Source: Actinomycetales bacterium
GTDB lineage: Bacteria > Actinomycetota > Actinomycetes > Actinomycetales > Dermabacteraceae
Reading direction: 5' to 3'
Length of the DNA: 8,164 bases
Assembly: GCA_012799425.1 (NCBI GenBank)
Contig: JAAZLF010000399.1
Location: 1 to 8,164 of the forward strand
Position 1 is the first letter of the stretch. Each line of letters starts with the position of its first letter. A model generated the notes under the pieces. The model made no database searches, was not told where the DNA came from, and was given only the letters and a program-made list of their open reading frames with translations. Below are positions 1 to 6,407 of this stretch, in pieces. A program made the position numbers and the translations under genes.

Positions 1-1610
1 ACCGGATGGTGCAGCTCTCCCGCGGTCAGGAGCTGGACCGCGACGAGCTGCTGGCACGCTTCGTGGACATGCAGTACGACCGCAACGACGTCGCCTTCGA
101 GCGCGGCACCTTCCGCGTGCGCGGTGACACCGTCGAGATCATCCCGATGTACGAGGAGCTCGCGATCCGCATCGAGTTCTTCGGCGACGAGATCGATGCG
201 CTCTACACCCTCCACCCGATGACCGGCGAGGTGATCCGGCAGGAGGAGCACATCCACATCTTCCCGGCCTCCCACTACGTGGCCGGTCCGGAGCGGTTGG
301 CGCGGGCGATCGGCACGATCGAGGTCGAGCTCGCCGAGCGGCTCGAGGAGCTCGAGGCGCAGAACAAGCTGCTCGAGGCGCAGCGCCTGCGGATGCGCAC
401 CACCCATGATCTCGAGATGCTGCGGCAGATGGGCTCCACCAACGGCGTGGAGAACTACTCCCGCCATCTGGACGGGCGCGATCCGGGCACCGCCCCGAAC
501 ACCCTCATGGACTACTTCCCCGAGGATTTCCTGCTGGTGATCGACGAGTCCCACGTGACCGTCCCGCAGATCGGCGCGATGTACGAGGGTGACCGTTCCC
601 GCAAGCGCACGCTCGTCGACTTCGGGTTCCGCCTGCCCTCGGCGCTCGACAACCGCCCCCTGACCTTCTCCGAGTTCACCGAGCGCACCGGGCAGACCGT
701 CTACCTCTCCGCCACTCCGGCCGAGTACGAGCTCGGGAAGTCCGACGGCTATGTCGAGCAGATCATCCGCCCCACGGGCCTGGTCGATCCCGAGGTGATC
801 GTCAAGCCCGTCAAGGGCCAGATCGACGACCTCCGCGAGGAGATCGAGAAGCGTGTCCAGCGCGATGAACGCGTGCTTGTCACCACCCTCACCAAGCGCA
901 TGGCGGAGGACCTCACCGACTTCCTGCTCGAGAACGGGGTGCGCGTCCAGTACCTCCACTCGGACGTCGACACCCTGCGCCGTGTGGAGCTGCTGCGCTC
1001 GCTGCGCATGGGCGAGTTCGACGTGCTGGTGGGCATCAACCTGCTGCGTGAGGGCCTGGACCTGCCAGAGGTGTCGCTGGTGGCGATCCTCGATGCGGAC
1101 AAGGAGGGCTTCCTGCGCTCGCGCACCTCGCTCATCCAGACCATCGGCCGTGCGGCCAGGAACGTCTCCGGCCAGGTGCACATGTACGCCGACCGGATCA
1201 CCGAGTCGATGGAGTCCGCGATCGAGGAGACGAACCGGCGCCGCGAGAAGCAGATCGCGTACAACACCGAGCACGGCATCGATCCGACCCCGCTGCGCAA
1301 GCGGATCGCGGATGTCACCGACATGCTCGCTCGTGAGGACATCGACACCGACACCCTCATGGCCACCGACTACCGCTCGGGCAAGGAGCGCGTGGCGCGT
1401 GACCGTGCCCGCGCGAACTCCGTCGATTCGGTGCAGGGCCGCAAGGTCGACCTCGGGGACGATCCGGTGGGCGCGCTCACCGGCATGATCGATGAGATGA
1501 CCGCTCAGATGCACCAGGCCGCCGAAGCGCTGAACTTCGAGGTCGCCGCACGCATGCGTGATGAGGTGCAGGAGCTCAAGAAGGAGCTGCGAGCCGTGCA
1601 GCGCTCCTGA
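1..1610 (+). CDS. uvrB: UvrABC system protein B, 5'-truncated by the window
   Basis: UvrB is the damage-verifying helicase-like subunit of cytoplasmic nucleotide excision repair: it receives lesions from UvrA and recruits UvrC for incision. The open frame is already running at base 3, and the first methionine (base 6) is internal, in the [17 protein letters not shown] segment. About 535 residues are present against roughly 700 in the family, so the Walker A region and most of the beta-hairpin lie outside the window. Visible signatures, in order, are RGDTVEIIP, the YVAGPER segment, the Walker B/DEAD-like [21 protein letters not shown], the helicase C domain with [19 protein letters not shown] and QTIGRAARN, and a C-terminal UVR motif ([21 protein letters not shown]) that contacts UvrC. 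It ends in TGA and converges on the hipA remnant with a 21-bp gap. Nothing in the visible part looks damaged. Identity is very secure. Confidence 0.97.
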   Translation, partial: RMVQLSRGQELDRDELLARFVDMQYDRNDVAFERGTFRVRGDTVEIIPMYEELAIRIEFFGDEIDALYTLHPMTGEVIRQEEHIHIFPASHYVAGPERLARAIGTIEVELAERLEELEAQNKLLEAQRLRMRTTHDLEMLRQMGSTNGVENYSRHLDGRDPGTAPNTLMDYFPEDFLLVIDESHVTVPQIGAMYEGDRSRKRTLVDFGFRLPSALDNRPLTFSEFTERTGQTVYLSATPAEYELGKSDGYVEQIIRPTGLVDPEVIVKPVKGQIDDLREEIEKRVQRDERVLVTTLTKRMAEDLTDFLLENGVRVQYLHSDVDTLRRVELLRSLRMGEFDVLVGINLLREGLDLPEVSLVAILDADKEGFLRSRTSLIQTIGRAARNVSGQVHMYADRITESMESAIEETNRRREKQIAYNTEHGIDPTPLRKRIADVTDMLAREDIDTDTLMATDYRSGKERVARDRARANSVDSVQGRKVDLGDDPVGALTGMIDEMTAQMHQAAEALNFEVAARMRDEVQELKKELRAVQRS

Positions 1611-1617
1611 CGCGTTC

Positions 1618-1632
1618 AGGGCAAGGAGCCCT
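1618..1632. terminator. Short hairpin between convergent uvrB and hipA ends
   Basis: AGGGC-AAGGA-GCCCT forms a 5-bp perfect stem with a 5-nt loop, starting 8 bp after the uvrB stop and touching the hipA stop codon. Its position between convergent genes suits a shared terminator. The stem is short and no T run follows on either strand, so this is a weak candidate. Confidence 0.25.
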
Positions 1633-2821
1633 CACCCCTCGAGCTCCGCGCGGCGCCGGCCGAGTTCCCGCAGCGCATCGTGCAGCGGTGAGCCCTCGAA
1701 CGGCAGGGCCCTGAGATCCGCCGCCCGCGCCGCCCGCAGGGCGAGCACCATGGCGCTGCGTGCGGCGGCCTGCGGCAGCCCGATCGAGTCGGCGAAGGCC
1801 GCCCAGTGACGCCGGCGGATCCTCGTCGTCCGGCCATCGATCGTCAGAGCAGTGGAGAAGTCCCGATACACGGCGGTGCAGGGGACGTCGTAGACGGGAG
1901 CCACGGTCCATCGCCCCTCTACGGAGCGGAGGATCGAGACGTTCTTCGCGTGCAGGTCGCCGTTGCCGGTGAGCCACGCGAAAAGGAACTGCAGGTAGAG
2001 AGCGCGAGCCGCGACCTTCGGAGCGGCCGTGCGCCGGGCCAGCGCCTTCGTCACCTCCTCGCTGCTGACCGTGTACTTCGCAGCGGGCAGGATATCCAGC
2101 ACCTGGGCCGCGTCCTCCATGGCCAGGCGGTCGAGCGCTCCGTCCTCGCCGAGCACGCGGTCGAACCTCGTCACCAGCAGACCGGGAACGTCGTGCAGGT
2201 CTCGCACCACACGATGTCTGGCGACGGGGATCCGCAGCCCGCGGGCCGCACTCAGGTGCAGCGCCTCGTTCTCCACGAGGGGGGGTGCTCCGGCGAGTCG
2301 ATCTTGAGCAGCGCTCGTTCACGGGAGGTCGTGAAGGGCGAGGTGAGCATGGTGGCTGATGCCTTGGACTGTACGCCGGGAAGTGCGTGACGGTCCGGTG
2401 CGTGGGTGAGCTCTCGGAAATCGAGGTGGGCGGGATCCGCATCGGCGAGCGGCGCAGGCTCCATCGGCGCGTTGCCGGTGGGCATCACCTGCACGTCTCC
2501 CGGTGCATCGGCGCCCACCGCGAGCAGAAGCGTCAGCTCGTCGTCCGCCGAGGTCTTCACCTCACGACGCAGCACGGTCAGACGGTGCCCCTCGGGGAGG
2601 AGCCCGGCAAAGAACGGCGGCAGCCCTCCACCTGGCCTGATCGTCGGAGCATCCGTGACGGGCAGCGTCGAAGCGACCGCGTCCCCCGCGTATCCGGAGT
2701 CGTAGCGGAACGTCACCTCTCCGGAGGGGGCACGGTCGAGGGAGCCGGCCAGAGACCCGCTCTTGTACACGTCAGCACGGGTGACCTGCCGCAAGGAGGT
2801 GAGCTCGGGAAGCGCGCTCAT
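1632..2821 (-). pseudogene. hipA: HipA-family serine/threonine kinase toxin, frameshifted
   Basis: HipA toxins are kinases; E. coli HipA phosphorylates glutamyl-tRNA synthetase and induces persistence, but this protein's target is unknown. The gene reads in two frames. The 5' part (2821 to 2252) encodes 189 aa: the N-subdomain with ADVYKSGSLAG and PPFFAGLLPEG (about 71-78), KTSADDELTLLLAVGADAPGDV (89-110), GVQSKAS (149-155) and the ATP-binding LLKID with Lys173. It then runs off frame at a C7 tract and ends after eight unrelated residues. The 3' part (2276 to 1632) continues the family sequence from VENEALHL through GLLVTRFDR, the catalytic loop GDLHAKN and the metal-binding YD of PVYDVP. Joined, they give about 396 aa, somewhat shorter than E. 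coli HipA at about 440. All key kinase residues survive, so the break looks recent, reversible or artefactual. The ATG overlaps the hipB stop by 4 bp (ATGA), implying translational coupling. The family call is firm; whether the gene is dead is open. Confidence 0.88.
2279..2285 (-). other. C7 homopolymer at the hipA frame break
   Basis: On the coding strand the run lies in CAC CCC CCC TCG TGG. One more C, or a -1 slip that rereads one C, gives CAC CCC CCC CTC GTG GAG, that is HPPLVENE, matching the expected HipA sequence. The run has the form of a -1 slippery heptamer (C_CCC_CCC) in the zero frame. A GTG (2276-2274) sits just after the run in the second frame and could serve as a restart. The frame change is read directly from sequence; the mechanism is not known. 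Confidence 0.75.
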
Positions 2822-3030
2822 CGCGCGACTGCCAGCCGGAGGCCCAGCACATCGACCACGGCGAGGACGGCGCGCAGCCCGGGGCCTCCGGCGCCGGTCT
2901 CGATGTCACGGATCGTGCGGTCGGACAGCCCCGAGAGCTCGCCGAGCTGCTGCTGGGTGAGGCCGGCTTCTTTCCTCGCTGCGCGAATCGCAGCGCCGAT
3001 CTCGGTGGCGACGTCCTCACCTGCGACCAT
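2818..3030 (-). CDS. hipB: HipB-family HTH antitoxin/autorepressor
   Basis: This is a 70-aa Xre/Cro-type DNA-binding protein that in HipBA systems binds and neutralises the kinase and represses its own operon. The helix-turn-helix spans about residues 23-44, with LTQQQLGELSGLSDRTIRDIE typical of the HTH_3 fold; a conserved tail follows (LRAVLAVVDVLGLRL). I chose the ATG at 3030 because family members start a few residues before the first helix and GGAAGGA lies 10 nt upstream. An in-frame ATG at 3078 would add 16 residues (starting MADWSQKH), but it lacks a Shine-Dalgarno sequence and would place an operator inside the gene. The stop overlaps the hipA start (ATGA). The gene is intact although hipA is not. 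Autoregulation is inferred from the three upstream dyads. No convincing -10/-35 pair was found. Confidence 0.88.
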   Translation of the reverse strand: MVAGEDVATEIGAAIRAARKEAGLTQQQLGELSGLSDRTIRDIETGAGGPGLRAVLAVVDVLGLRLAVAR

Positions 3031-3032
3031 GG

Positions 3033-3048
3033 CGGAAAGATCCTTCCG
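3033..3048. promoter_or_regulatory. Putative HipB operator O1, overlapping the hipB RBS
   Basis: CGGAAAGATCCTTCCG is a dyad with CGGAA/TTCCG arms and a 6-bp centre, differing at two positions from the two upstream copies. Read on the hipB strand it contains GGAAGGA, the only Shine-Dalgarno-like sequence ahead of the ATG at 3030, so bound repressor would cover the translation start region. Its role is inferred from repetition and location. Confidence 0.6.
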
Positions 3049-3092
3049 AAGAGTGTGTTTCTGGCTCCAGTCTGCCATGCCAGGCAGGATTT

Positions 3093-3108
3093 CGGAAGGA
3101 TGCTTCCG
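3093..3108. promoter_or_regulatory. Putative HipB operator O2
   Basis: CGGAAGGATGCTTCCG has 6-bp inverted arms (CGGAAG/CTTCCG) and is identical to the copy at 3164-3179. Its start is 60 bp from that of O1. Repeated dyads upstream of a hipB-type regulator are the expected arrangement for cooperative autorepression. The motif differs from the TATCC-N8-GGATA operator of E. coli HipB. Confidence 0.65.
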
Positions 3109-3163
3109 GCGAGGCAGGGATGCGCTCTCTTCGGCGATGAATCCTCGGGTCGGGCTGCAGTAC

Positions 3164-3179
3164 CGGAAGGATGCTTCCG
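3164..3179. promoter_or_regulatory. Putative HipB operator O3
   Basis: This is an exact second copy of CGGAAGGATGCTTCCG, 71 bp beyond O2 and 56 bp from the stop codon of the LysR gene on the same strand. It is the most distal of the three dyads and marks the likely outer edge of the hipBA control region. Confidence 0.62.
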
Positions 3180-3235
3180 AGTGCTGCGGAGCGGGGGTGC
3201 TTCGACCGTGCGCGCTTCAGGGTTCCGGCAGCAGC

Positions 3236-4096
3236 TCAGGGCAGTAGCCGGAGGGCGGCCCGCGCGGCCGAGCTGGGCTGGAAGGCGTTCCACACCAGGT
3301 GCACCGTGCGATGCGGGCCGCTGCGGACGGTGAGCGTCCGAGCGCCCTGGGCGGGGGCGAAGGGTTCAGGCAGCAGGGCGACGGCCAGTCCCGCGGAGAC
3401 CAGCTCTCCGATCAGCTGCGCGGTGGAGGCCTCGTAGGGGACGCGGCGCACCAGGCCCGCAGCCCGGAACGCCCGGTCGCTCTGGACGCGGCCAGGGCTG
3501 CCCGTGGCGAAGTCCGCGAACGGCTCCTCGGCCAGCTCGGACAGGTCCACCGTGCCGCGATGGGCCAGCGGGTGCTCCTCGGGCACCACGGCCACCAGCG
3601 CCTCCTCGGCCAGCACCCGGTGCTCGACCCCCTGGGGGACGATGCCCGGGGCGAGACCGAGCACGGCCAGGTCGATCTCGTCCTCGCGCACCGCGGCGAC
3701 GAGCTTGTCGCTCGCCCCGACGCGGAGCCTCACGTTCACCTCCGGATGGGCCTCGTGCAGGCGGTGCACCAGGGCGGGGATGTCCAATGCCGTGACCGTG
3801 GGAATCAGTCCGATGGTCAGGGTGCCGCTGACCACTCCGACCGCCGCCGTGGCCTCCGCCGCGGCGCGCTCGGCGGAGTCCAGACTGCTGCGGGCCCAGG
3901 GCAGGAACGCCTCTCCGGCCGCGGTGAGCTCGACCCGGCGGCTGGATCGTGCGAAGAGGGGCGTGCCGATCTCGTCCTCGAGCTTGCGCACCTGGTGGCT
4001 GAGCGCCGACTGGACCACGAAGCACTGCTGAGCCGCTCGGGTGAAGTTCCGGGTCTCGGCGACGGCCAGGACGTAGCGCAGCTGCTGCAGTTCCAT
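3236..4096 (-). CDS. LysR-family transcriptional regulator
   Basis: This 286-aa regulator has the standard LysR length. The N-terminal winged HTH (about residues 3-60) carries MELQQLRYVLAVAETRNFTR, AAQQCFVVQSALSHQVRKLE and the wing DEIGTPLFARSSRRVELTAAG. A substrate-binding effector domain (about 90-286) follows, with GTLTIGLIPTVTALDIPALV at its start and PEEHPLAHRGTVDLSELAEEPF further on. The ligand cannot be read from sequence. The ATG at 4096 begins the conserved HTH; the frame remains open to 4312, but that would run through the divergent gene's start. No Shine-Dalgarno precedes the ATG, and a possible -10 lies 7 nt upstream, suggesting a leaderless mRNA. It is divergent from the exporter-reductase pair, the usual arrangement for a LysR protein and its target operon. 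Family assignment is secure; targets are inferred. Confidence 0.94.
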   Translation of the reverse strand: MELQQLRYVLAVAETRNFTRAAQQCFVVQSALSHQVRKLEDEIGTPLFARSSRRVELTAAGEAFLPWARSSLDSAERAAAEATAAVGVVSGTLTIGLIPTVTALDIPALVHRLHEAHPEVNVRLRVGASDKLVAAVREDEIDLAVLGLAPGIVPQGVEHRVLAEEALVAVVPEEHPLAHRGTVDLSELAEEPFADFATGSPGRVQSDRAFRAAGLVRRVPYEASTAQLIGELVSAGLAVALLPEPFAPAQGARTLTVRSGPHRTVHLVWNAFQPSSAARAALRLLP

Positions 4097-4103
4097 GACG
4101 ACG

Positions 4104-4118
4104 ATCGTGCAACGCGAT
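4104..4118. promoter_or_regulatory. LysR-type box ATC-N9-GAT in the divergent region
   Basis: ATC-GTGCAACGC-GAT fits the T-N11-A dyad bound by LysR-type regulators. It sits inside a wider CGATCG-N7-CGATCG symmetry (4102-4120). It begins 8 bp upstream of the lysR ATG and overlaps the proposed lysR -10, which suits negative autoregulation. CGATCG is palindromic and easy to find by chance in GC-rich DNA, so function is inferred. Confidence 0.5.
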
Positions 4119-4132
4119 CGCTCGGATGACAA
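4104..4132 (-). promoter_or_regulatory. Candidate lysR promoter
   Basis: On the minus strand, TTGTCA (4132-4127) matches five of six bases of TTGACA. After a 17-bp spacer, CACGAT (4109-4104) is a weak -10. A start about 7 nt further falls at or next to the ATG at 4096, consistent with a leaderless transcript and the missing Shine-Dalgarno. Confidence 0.35.
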
Positions 4133-4156
4133 GCATGTGTTGGACTCATGTATGGA
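4126..4156 (+). promoter_or_regulatory. Weak candidate promoter for the exporter operon
   Basis: ATGACA (4126-4131) resembles a -35 box. TATGGA (4151-4156) at 19 bp or TGTATG (4149-4154) at 17 bp are poor -10 candidates. If either is right, the ATG at 4148 lies within the promoter, favouring translation from 4178. The -35 overlaps the opposing lysR -35. A weak promoter would be expected if the operon needs LysR activation. Confidence 0.2.
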
Positions 4157-4177
4157 CGCGGGGGAACAGTGGAGCAC

Positions 4178-5158
4178 ATGGCCACCGCCACCTCCGCCGT
4201 ACCCGCCTCCCCGACCATGCCCGGGCGCGCTCCGGTGCTCTCGACCGCCTTCGCCCCCATGGTCTGGGGGACCACCTACGTGGTGACCACCCTGTTCCTG
4301 CCCGCGGATCATGCTCTGTGGTCCGGGGTGCTGCGCGCGCTTCCCGCCGGTCTGCTGCTATGTGTTCTGGGCAGGACGCGTCCGCGCGGGCACTGGTGGT
4401 GGAGGGTGCTCGTGCTCGGAACGCTGAACATCGGGGCGTTCTTCCCGCTGCTGTTCGTCGCGGCCTACCTCCTGCCCGGTGGGGTCGCGGCCATCTTCAG
4501 TGCCGCCAGTCCACTGCTCATCGCGGCTCTCGCACTCCCGCTGCTGTCTGAGCGTCCCACCGCGTGGCGAGTGTGCTGGGGAGTGCTCGCCGTCGTGGGC
4601 GTGGCGATGATGGTCCTCGCCCCAGGAGTCGAGCTGAACGCGCTCGGCGTGCTCGCCGGGATCGCGGCGCCGGTGAGCATGGCGGTGGGCACCGTGCTGA
4701 GCAAGCGCTGGGGCAGGCCCGCTGGTCCGGTGCCCTACGCCGGATGGCAGCTCACCGCCGGGGGTGCGGTGATCGTGCCTCTCGCGCTGCTGGTCGAGGG
4801 GCCCCCGCCCACCCTCGACGGTCCGGCCCTCGCAGGCTACGCCTGGCTGGGATTGATCGGCGCGGCCGTGGCATACACGCTCTGGTTCCACGGGGTGGGG
4901 AGGATGCCCGCAGGCGCGGTCGCTTTCCTGCCGCTGATCTCGCCGCTCGTCGCGGCCGTCCTGGGGTGGTGGGTGTTCGGAGAGCGCCTCACAGCATTCC
5001 AGGGGGTCGGATTCATGCTCGCGCTCGTCGCCGTTGCGAGCGCCCAGCGGATGCCGACTCGGCCCGCCCGATCGCGCGCCGAGCATGCTGTCCGCGATGA
5101 TCGCCGCTTCGCGAGCCCGACGCGAGGCACCATGACCACGAAGGAGTACTCCGGATGA
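4178..5158 (+). CDS. EamA-family (DMT superfamily) membrane transporter
   Basis: This roughly 326-aa inner-membrane protein shows about ten hydrophobic helices arranged as two EamA repeats (roughly residues 20-150 and 165-295). Landmarks are APMVWGTTYVVTTLFLP at the start of repeat one, PGGVAAIFSAASPLLIAALA with the following SERPT, the second-repeat AVAYTLWFHGVGRMPAG, and the closing SPLVAAVLGWWVFGERLT. Family members typically export small metabolites or amino acids; the substrate here is unknown. Starts at 4148, 4178 and 4217 are all in frame. I prefer 4178: GTGGAG lies just upstream, although its spacing of 3 nt is short. A basic-acidic soluble tail of about 30 residues follows the last helix. 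The stop overlaps the next gene's start (ATGA), so the two form an operon. The divergent LysR is the probable regulator. Confidence 0.92.
   Translation: MATATSAVPASPTMPGRAPVLSTAFAPMVWGTTYVVTTLFLPADHALWSGVLRALPAGLLLCVLGRTRPRGHWWWRVLVLGTLNIGAFFPLLFVAAYLLPGGVAAIFSAASPLLIAALALPLLSERPTAWRVCWGVLAVVGVAMMVLAPGVELNALGVLAGIAAPVSMAVGTVLSKRWGRPAGPVPYAGWQLTAGGAVIVPLALLVEGPPPTLDGPALAGYAWLGLIGAAVAYTLWFHGVGRMPAGAVAFLPLISPLVAAVLGWWVFGERLTAFQGVGFMLALVAVASAQRMPTRPARSRAEHAVRDDRRFASPTRGTMTTKEYSG
5141..5146 (+). promoter_or_regulatory. Ribosome binding site of the NAD(P)-binding protein gene
   Basis: AAGGAG lies 8 nt before the ATG at 5155, inside the end of the transporter gene. It fixes the start of the second gene and shows that it has its own translation signal in addition to the ATGA coupling. 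Confidence 0.7.
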
Positions 5159-5787
5159 AGATCCTCATCATCGGAGCGACCGGCGCGGCCGGGTCCCGTC
5201 TCACCGACGAAGCCCTGCGCAGAGGGCACGATGTCACCGCGGCATCCCGCAGCACCCACCGAGGGCGCATTGCGCGGGCGCATTCCACGGCGCTCGACGG
5301 CTCCTCGTCCGCGCAGGTCACCGACCTCGCACTGGAGCACGACGTGGTCATCGGAGCCACCCGTCCGGCCCCCGGCCGGGAGGACGACATCGATGCCGTC
5401 ACCGAAGGGATCGGTGAGGGCGCCCGCCGAGCGAGCCGACGGCTGGTCGTCGTCGGCGGTGCGGCGCCCCTGCGCGTCCCCGGGACCGCTCGGAGCGCGC
5501 TCGAGGAGCCGGCGTGGGTGCCTGCGAAGTTCCGAGCGATCGCGGCCGCCAGCAGCCGCCAGCTCGAGATCCTCCGAGCCATGCCCGACCTGGACTGGAC
5601 CTACCTCGCCCCTGCTGCGGAATTCGGCCCTGGAACACGCACGGGTTCCTACCGCACCGGTGGTGTGGAGCTCGTCATCGACGCCGAGGGACGGTCGATG
5701 GTCTCGATGGAGGACTTCGCCATCGCGCTGCTCGACGAGGTCGAGAGCCCGACCACCTCCCGGGGCATCCTCTCGATCGGGCGCTGA
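5155..5787 (+). CDS. NAD(P)H-binding atypical SDR (NmrA-like/COG2910 type)
   Basis: This 210-aa cytoplasmic protein has an N-terminal Rossmann fold: MKILIIGATGAAGSRLTDEA carries the GATGxxG dinucleotide motif of atypical short-chain dehydrogenases at residues 7-13. Family features continue with EALRRGHDVTAASR, DVVIGATR, RRLVVVGGAAPLRVPG, the QLEILRAMPDLDWTYLAPAAEF segment, and GSYRTGGVELVIDAEGRSMVSMEDFAIALLDEVE near the end. Relatives are annotated as NAD(P)H-binding proteins or putative NADH-flavin reductases; some may be redox sensors rather than enzymes. No classical YxxxK catalytic pair is evident, as expected for this group. It is the second gene of the operon with the EamA transporter (ATGA overlap), suggesting a joint redox or detoxification role. 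The reaction cannot be specified. Confidence 0.9.
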   Translation: MKILIIGATGAAGSRLTDEALRRGHDVTAASRSTHRGRIARAHSTALDGSSSAQVTDLALEHDVVIGATRPAPGREDDIDAVTEGIGEGARRASRRLVVVGGAAPLRVPGTARSALEEPAWVPAKFRAIAAASSRQLEILRAMPDLDWTYLAPAAEFGPGTRTGSYRTGGVELVIDAEGRSMVSMEDFAIALLDEVESPTTSRGILSIGR

Positions 5788-5810
5788 GCCCTCGTCAGGC
5801 CGGCTCGCGC
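5781..5810. terminator. Candidate bidirectional terminator at convergent stops
   Basis: GCGC-T-GAGCC (5781-5790) pairs with GGCTC-GCGC (5802-5810), giving a 9-bp stem with one bulged T and an 11-nt loop. The element covers the stop codons of both convergent genes, which are 7 bp apart. There is no T tract, so intrinsic termination is uncertain. Confidence 0.35.
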
Positions 5811-6253
5811 TCCCACGACTCGACCGGCCCCGGCCTCACGGTGAACAGCGGATGCGGTGCGGGGCCGGACTGCTGTCGCAGCCGGTGGTGGAGGTCGGGG
5901 CTGCGGAGCTCGAGCTTGGTCAGCAGATGCCGCCACTCCAGGGCGAGCTGCCCGTCGGTGACCGGGATCCTCGGCGCCGGCGCCGCACTATCCTCCGCTC
6001 CGTCCGGTGCCCGGTCGATGCGGGTGCGGTCGAAGCGGTAGCCGCGCGCGGTGGCCTCGACGGCCAGGGCGTCGAGATAGGTGCCGACGGCGGTGAGCGG
6101 GTCGCTCTGCGCACGGAAACGCTCCAGCTGCGGATGGTTGCGGTAGCCGCGGGTTCGGCCGGCGAGCACCGCCTGCGCCAGCAGCGCTTCTCGCCAGCAC
6201 CCCGTGAGGCCCTGGCGATCGAGGTGGCGGGGATGCAGGGACCACAGACGCAT
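5795..6253 (-). CDS. Pyrimidine dimer DNA glycosylase/endonuclease V family protein
   Basis: This 152-aa protein resembles the Pyr_excise family of phage T4 endonuclease V (138 aa), which cuts the glycosylic bond at UV-induced pyrimidine dimers and nicks the abasic site. The N-terminus MRLWSLHPRHLDRQGL is the hallmark of the bacterial branch. Arg21-Glu22 (WREALLAQAVL) align by eye with Arg22-Glu23 of the T4 enzyme, where Glu23 is catalytic. GYRNHPQLERFR (36-47), the helix with EATARGYRFD (66-75) and the C-terminal HPLFTVRPGPVESWE complete the pattern. I chose the ATG at 6253 because the family motif starts there; an in-frame ATG at 6271 would add six residues. An acidic, Ala/Pro-rich insert (about 82-96) separates the halves. 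Residue 2 is Arg, not the small residue that forms the T4 nucleophile. It converges on the reductase gene. Family assignment is good; activity is untested. Confidence 0.85.
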   Translation of the reverse strand: MRLWSLHPRHLDRQGLTGCWREALLAQAVLAGRTRGYRNHPQLERFRAQSDPLTAVGTYLDALAVEATARGYRFDRTRIDRAPDGAEDSAAPAPRIPVTDGQLALEWRHLLTKLELRSPDLHHRLRQQSGPAPHPLFTVRPGPVESWEREPA

Positions 6254-6259
6254 CCGCCC

Positions 6260-6265
6260 ATTCTG
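6260..6265 (-). promoter_or_regulatory. Possible -10 box of the dimer glycosylase gene (leaderless)
   Basis: CAGAAT on the minus strand matches four of six bases of TATAAT and ends 6 nt before the ATG at 6253, as in leaderless actinobacterial genes. No -35 was recognised. The 154-bp divergent region (6254-6407) otherwise shows only an A/C-rich stretch before the next gene's Shine-Dalgarno. Confidence 0.2.
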
Positions 6266-6394
6266 CCGCATGTCCGCCCCTCCCGCGAGGGCGCGATCCC
6301 GGCGAAGGTCAGCGGCGGGGGCGACGATCGTCGGTGCACGCAGGATGCCGCGGCTCGATAGCGTCGACCCGCACCCCGCACACCCCACCACGCC

Positions 6395-6402
6395 GAGGAG
6401 GA
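6395..6402 (+). promoter_or_regulatory. Strong RBS deciding the GTG start at 6408
   Basis: GAGGAGGA lies 5 nt upstream of GTG at 6408 and is the best Shine-Dalgarno in the window. It sets the start of the membrane protein gene, although the frame is open upstream to an ATG at 6204 that would overlap the divergent gene. Confidence 0.75.
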
Positions 6403-6407
6403 CCATC

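Noticed and set aside
1576..2442. A 288-codon minus-strand open frame across the hipA region
   Set aside because: It is rich in Arg/Pro/Gly with no family features. The other two minus frames carry clear HipA sequence, so this is a GC-driven shadow.
1632..2821. hipA halves as a natural HipS/HipT-type split toxin (HipBST)
   Set aside because: In HipBST the split separates the small N-subdomain from the kinase. Here the break is inside the kinase, after the ATP-binding Lys, with an exact one-base frame offset in a homopolymer.
3072..3087. CTGCC-N6-GGCAG dyad as a fourth operator
   Set aside because: It has the same geometry as the others but unrelated arm sequence, and 5-bp GC arms are common by chance in this DNA.
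3299..4129. A 276-codon plus-strand open frame opposite the LysR gene
   Set aside because: It is antisense to a full-length LysR protein with all family features; its composition is that of a reverse-complement shadow.
4097..4312. Upstream extension of the LysR gene to 4312
   Set aside because: The extra sequence is Gly/His-rich, lies over the divergent transporter start, and precedes the normal LysR N-terminus at 4096.
5231..6361. A 376-codon plus-strand open frame
   Set aside because: It runs over the reductase and, antisense, over the dimer glycosylase, both recognisable. Its own translation is low-complexity Arg/Ser/Pro.
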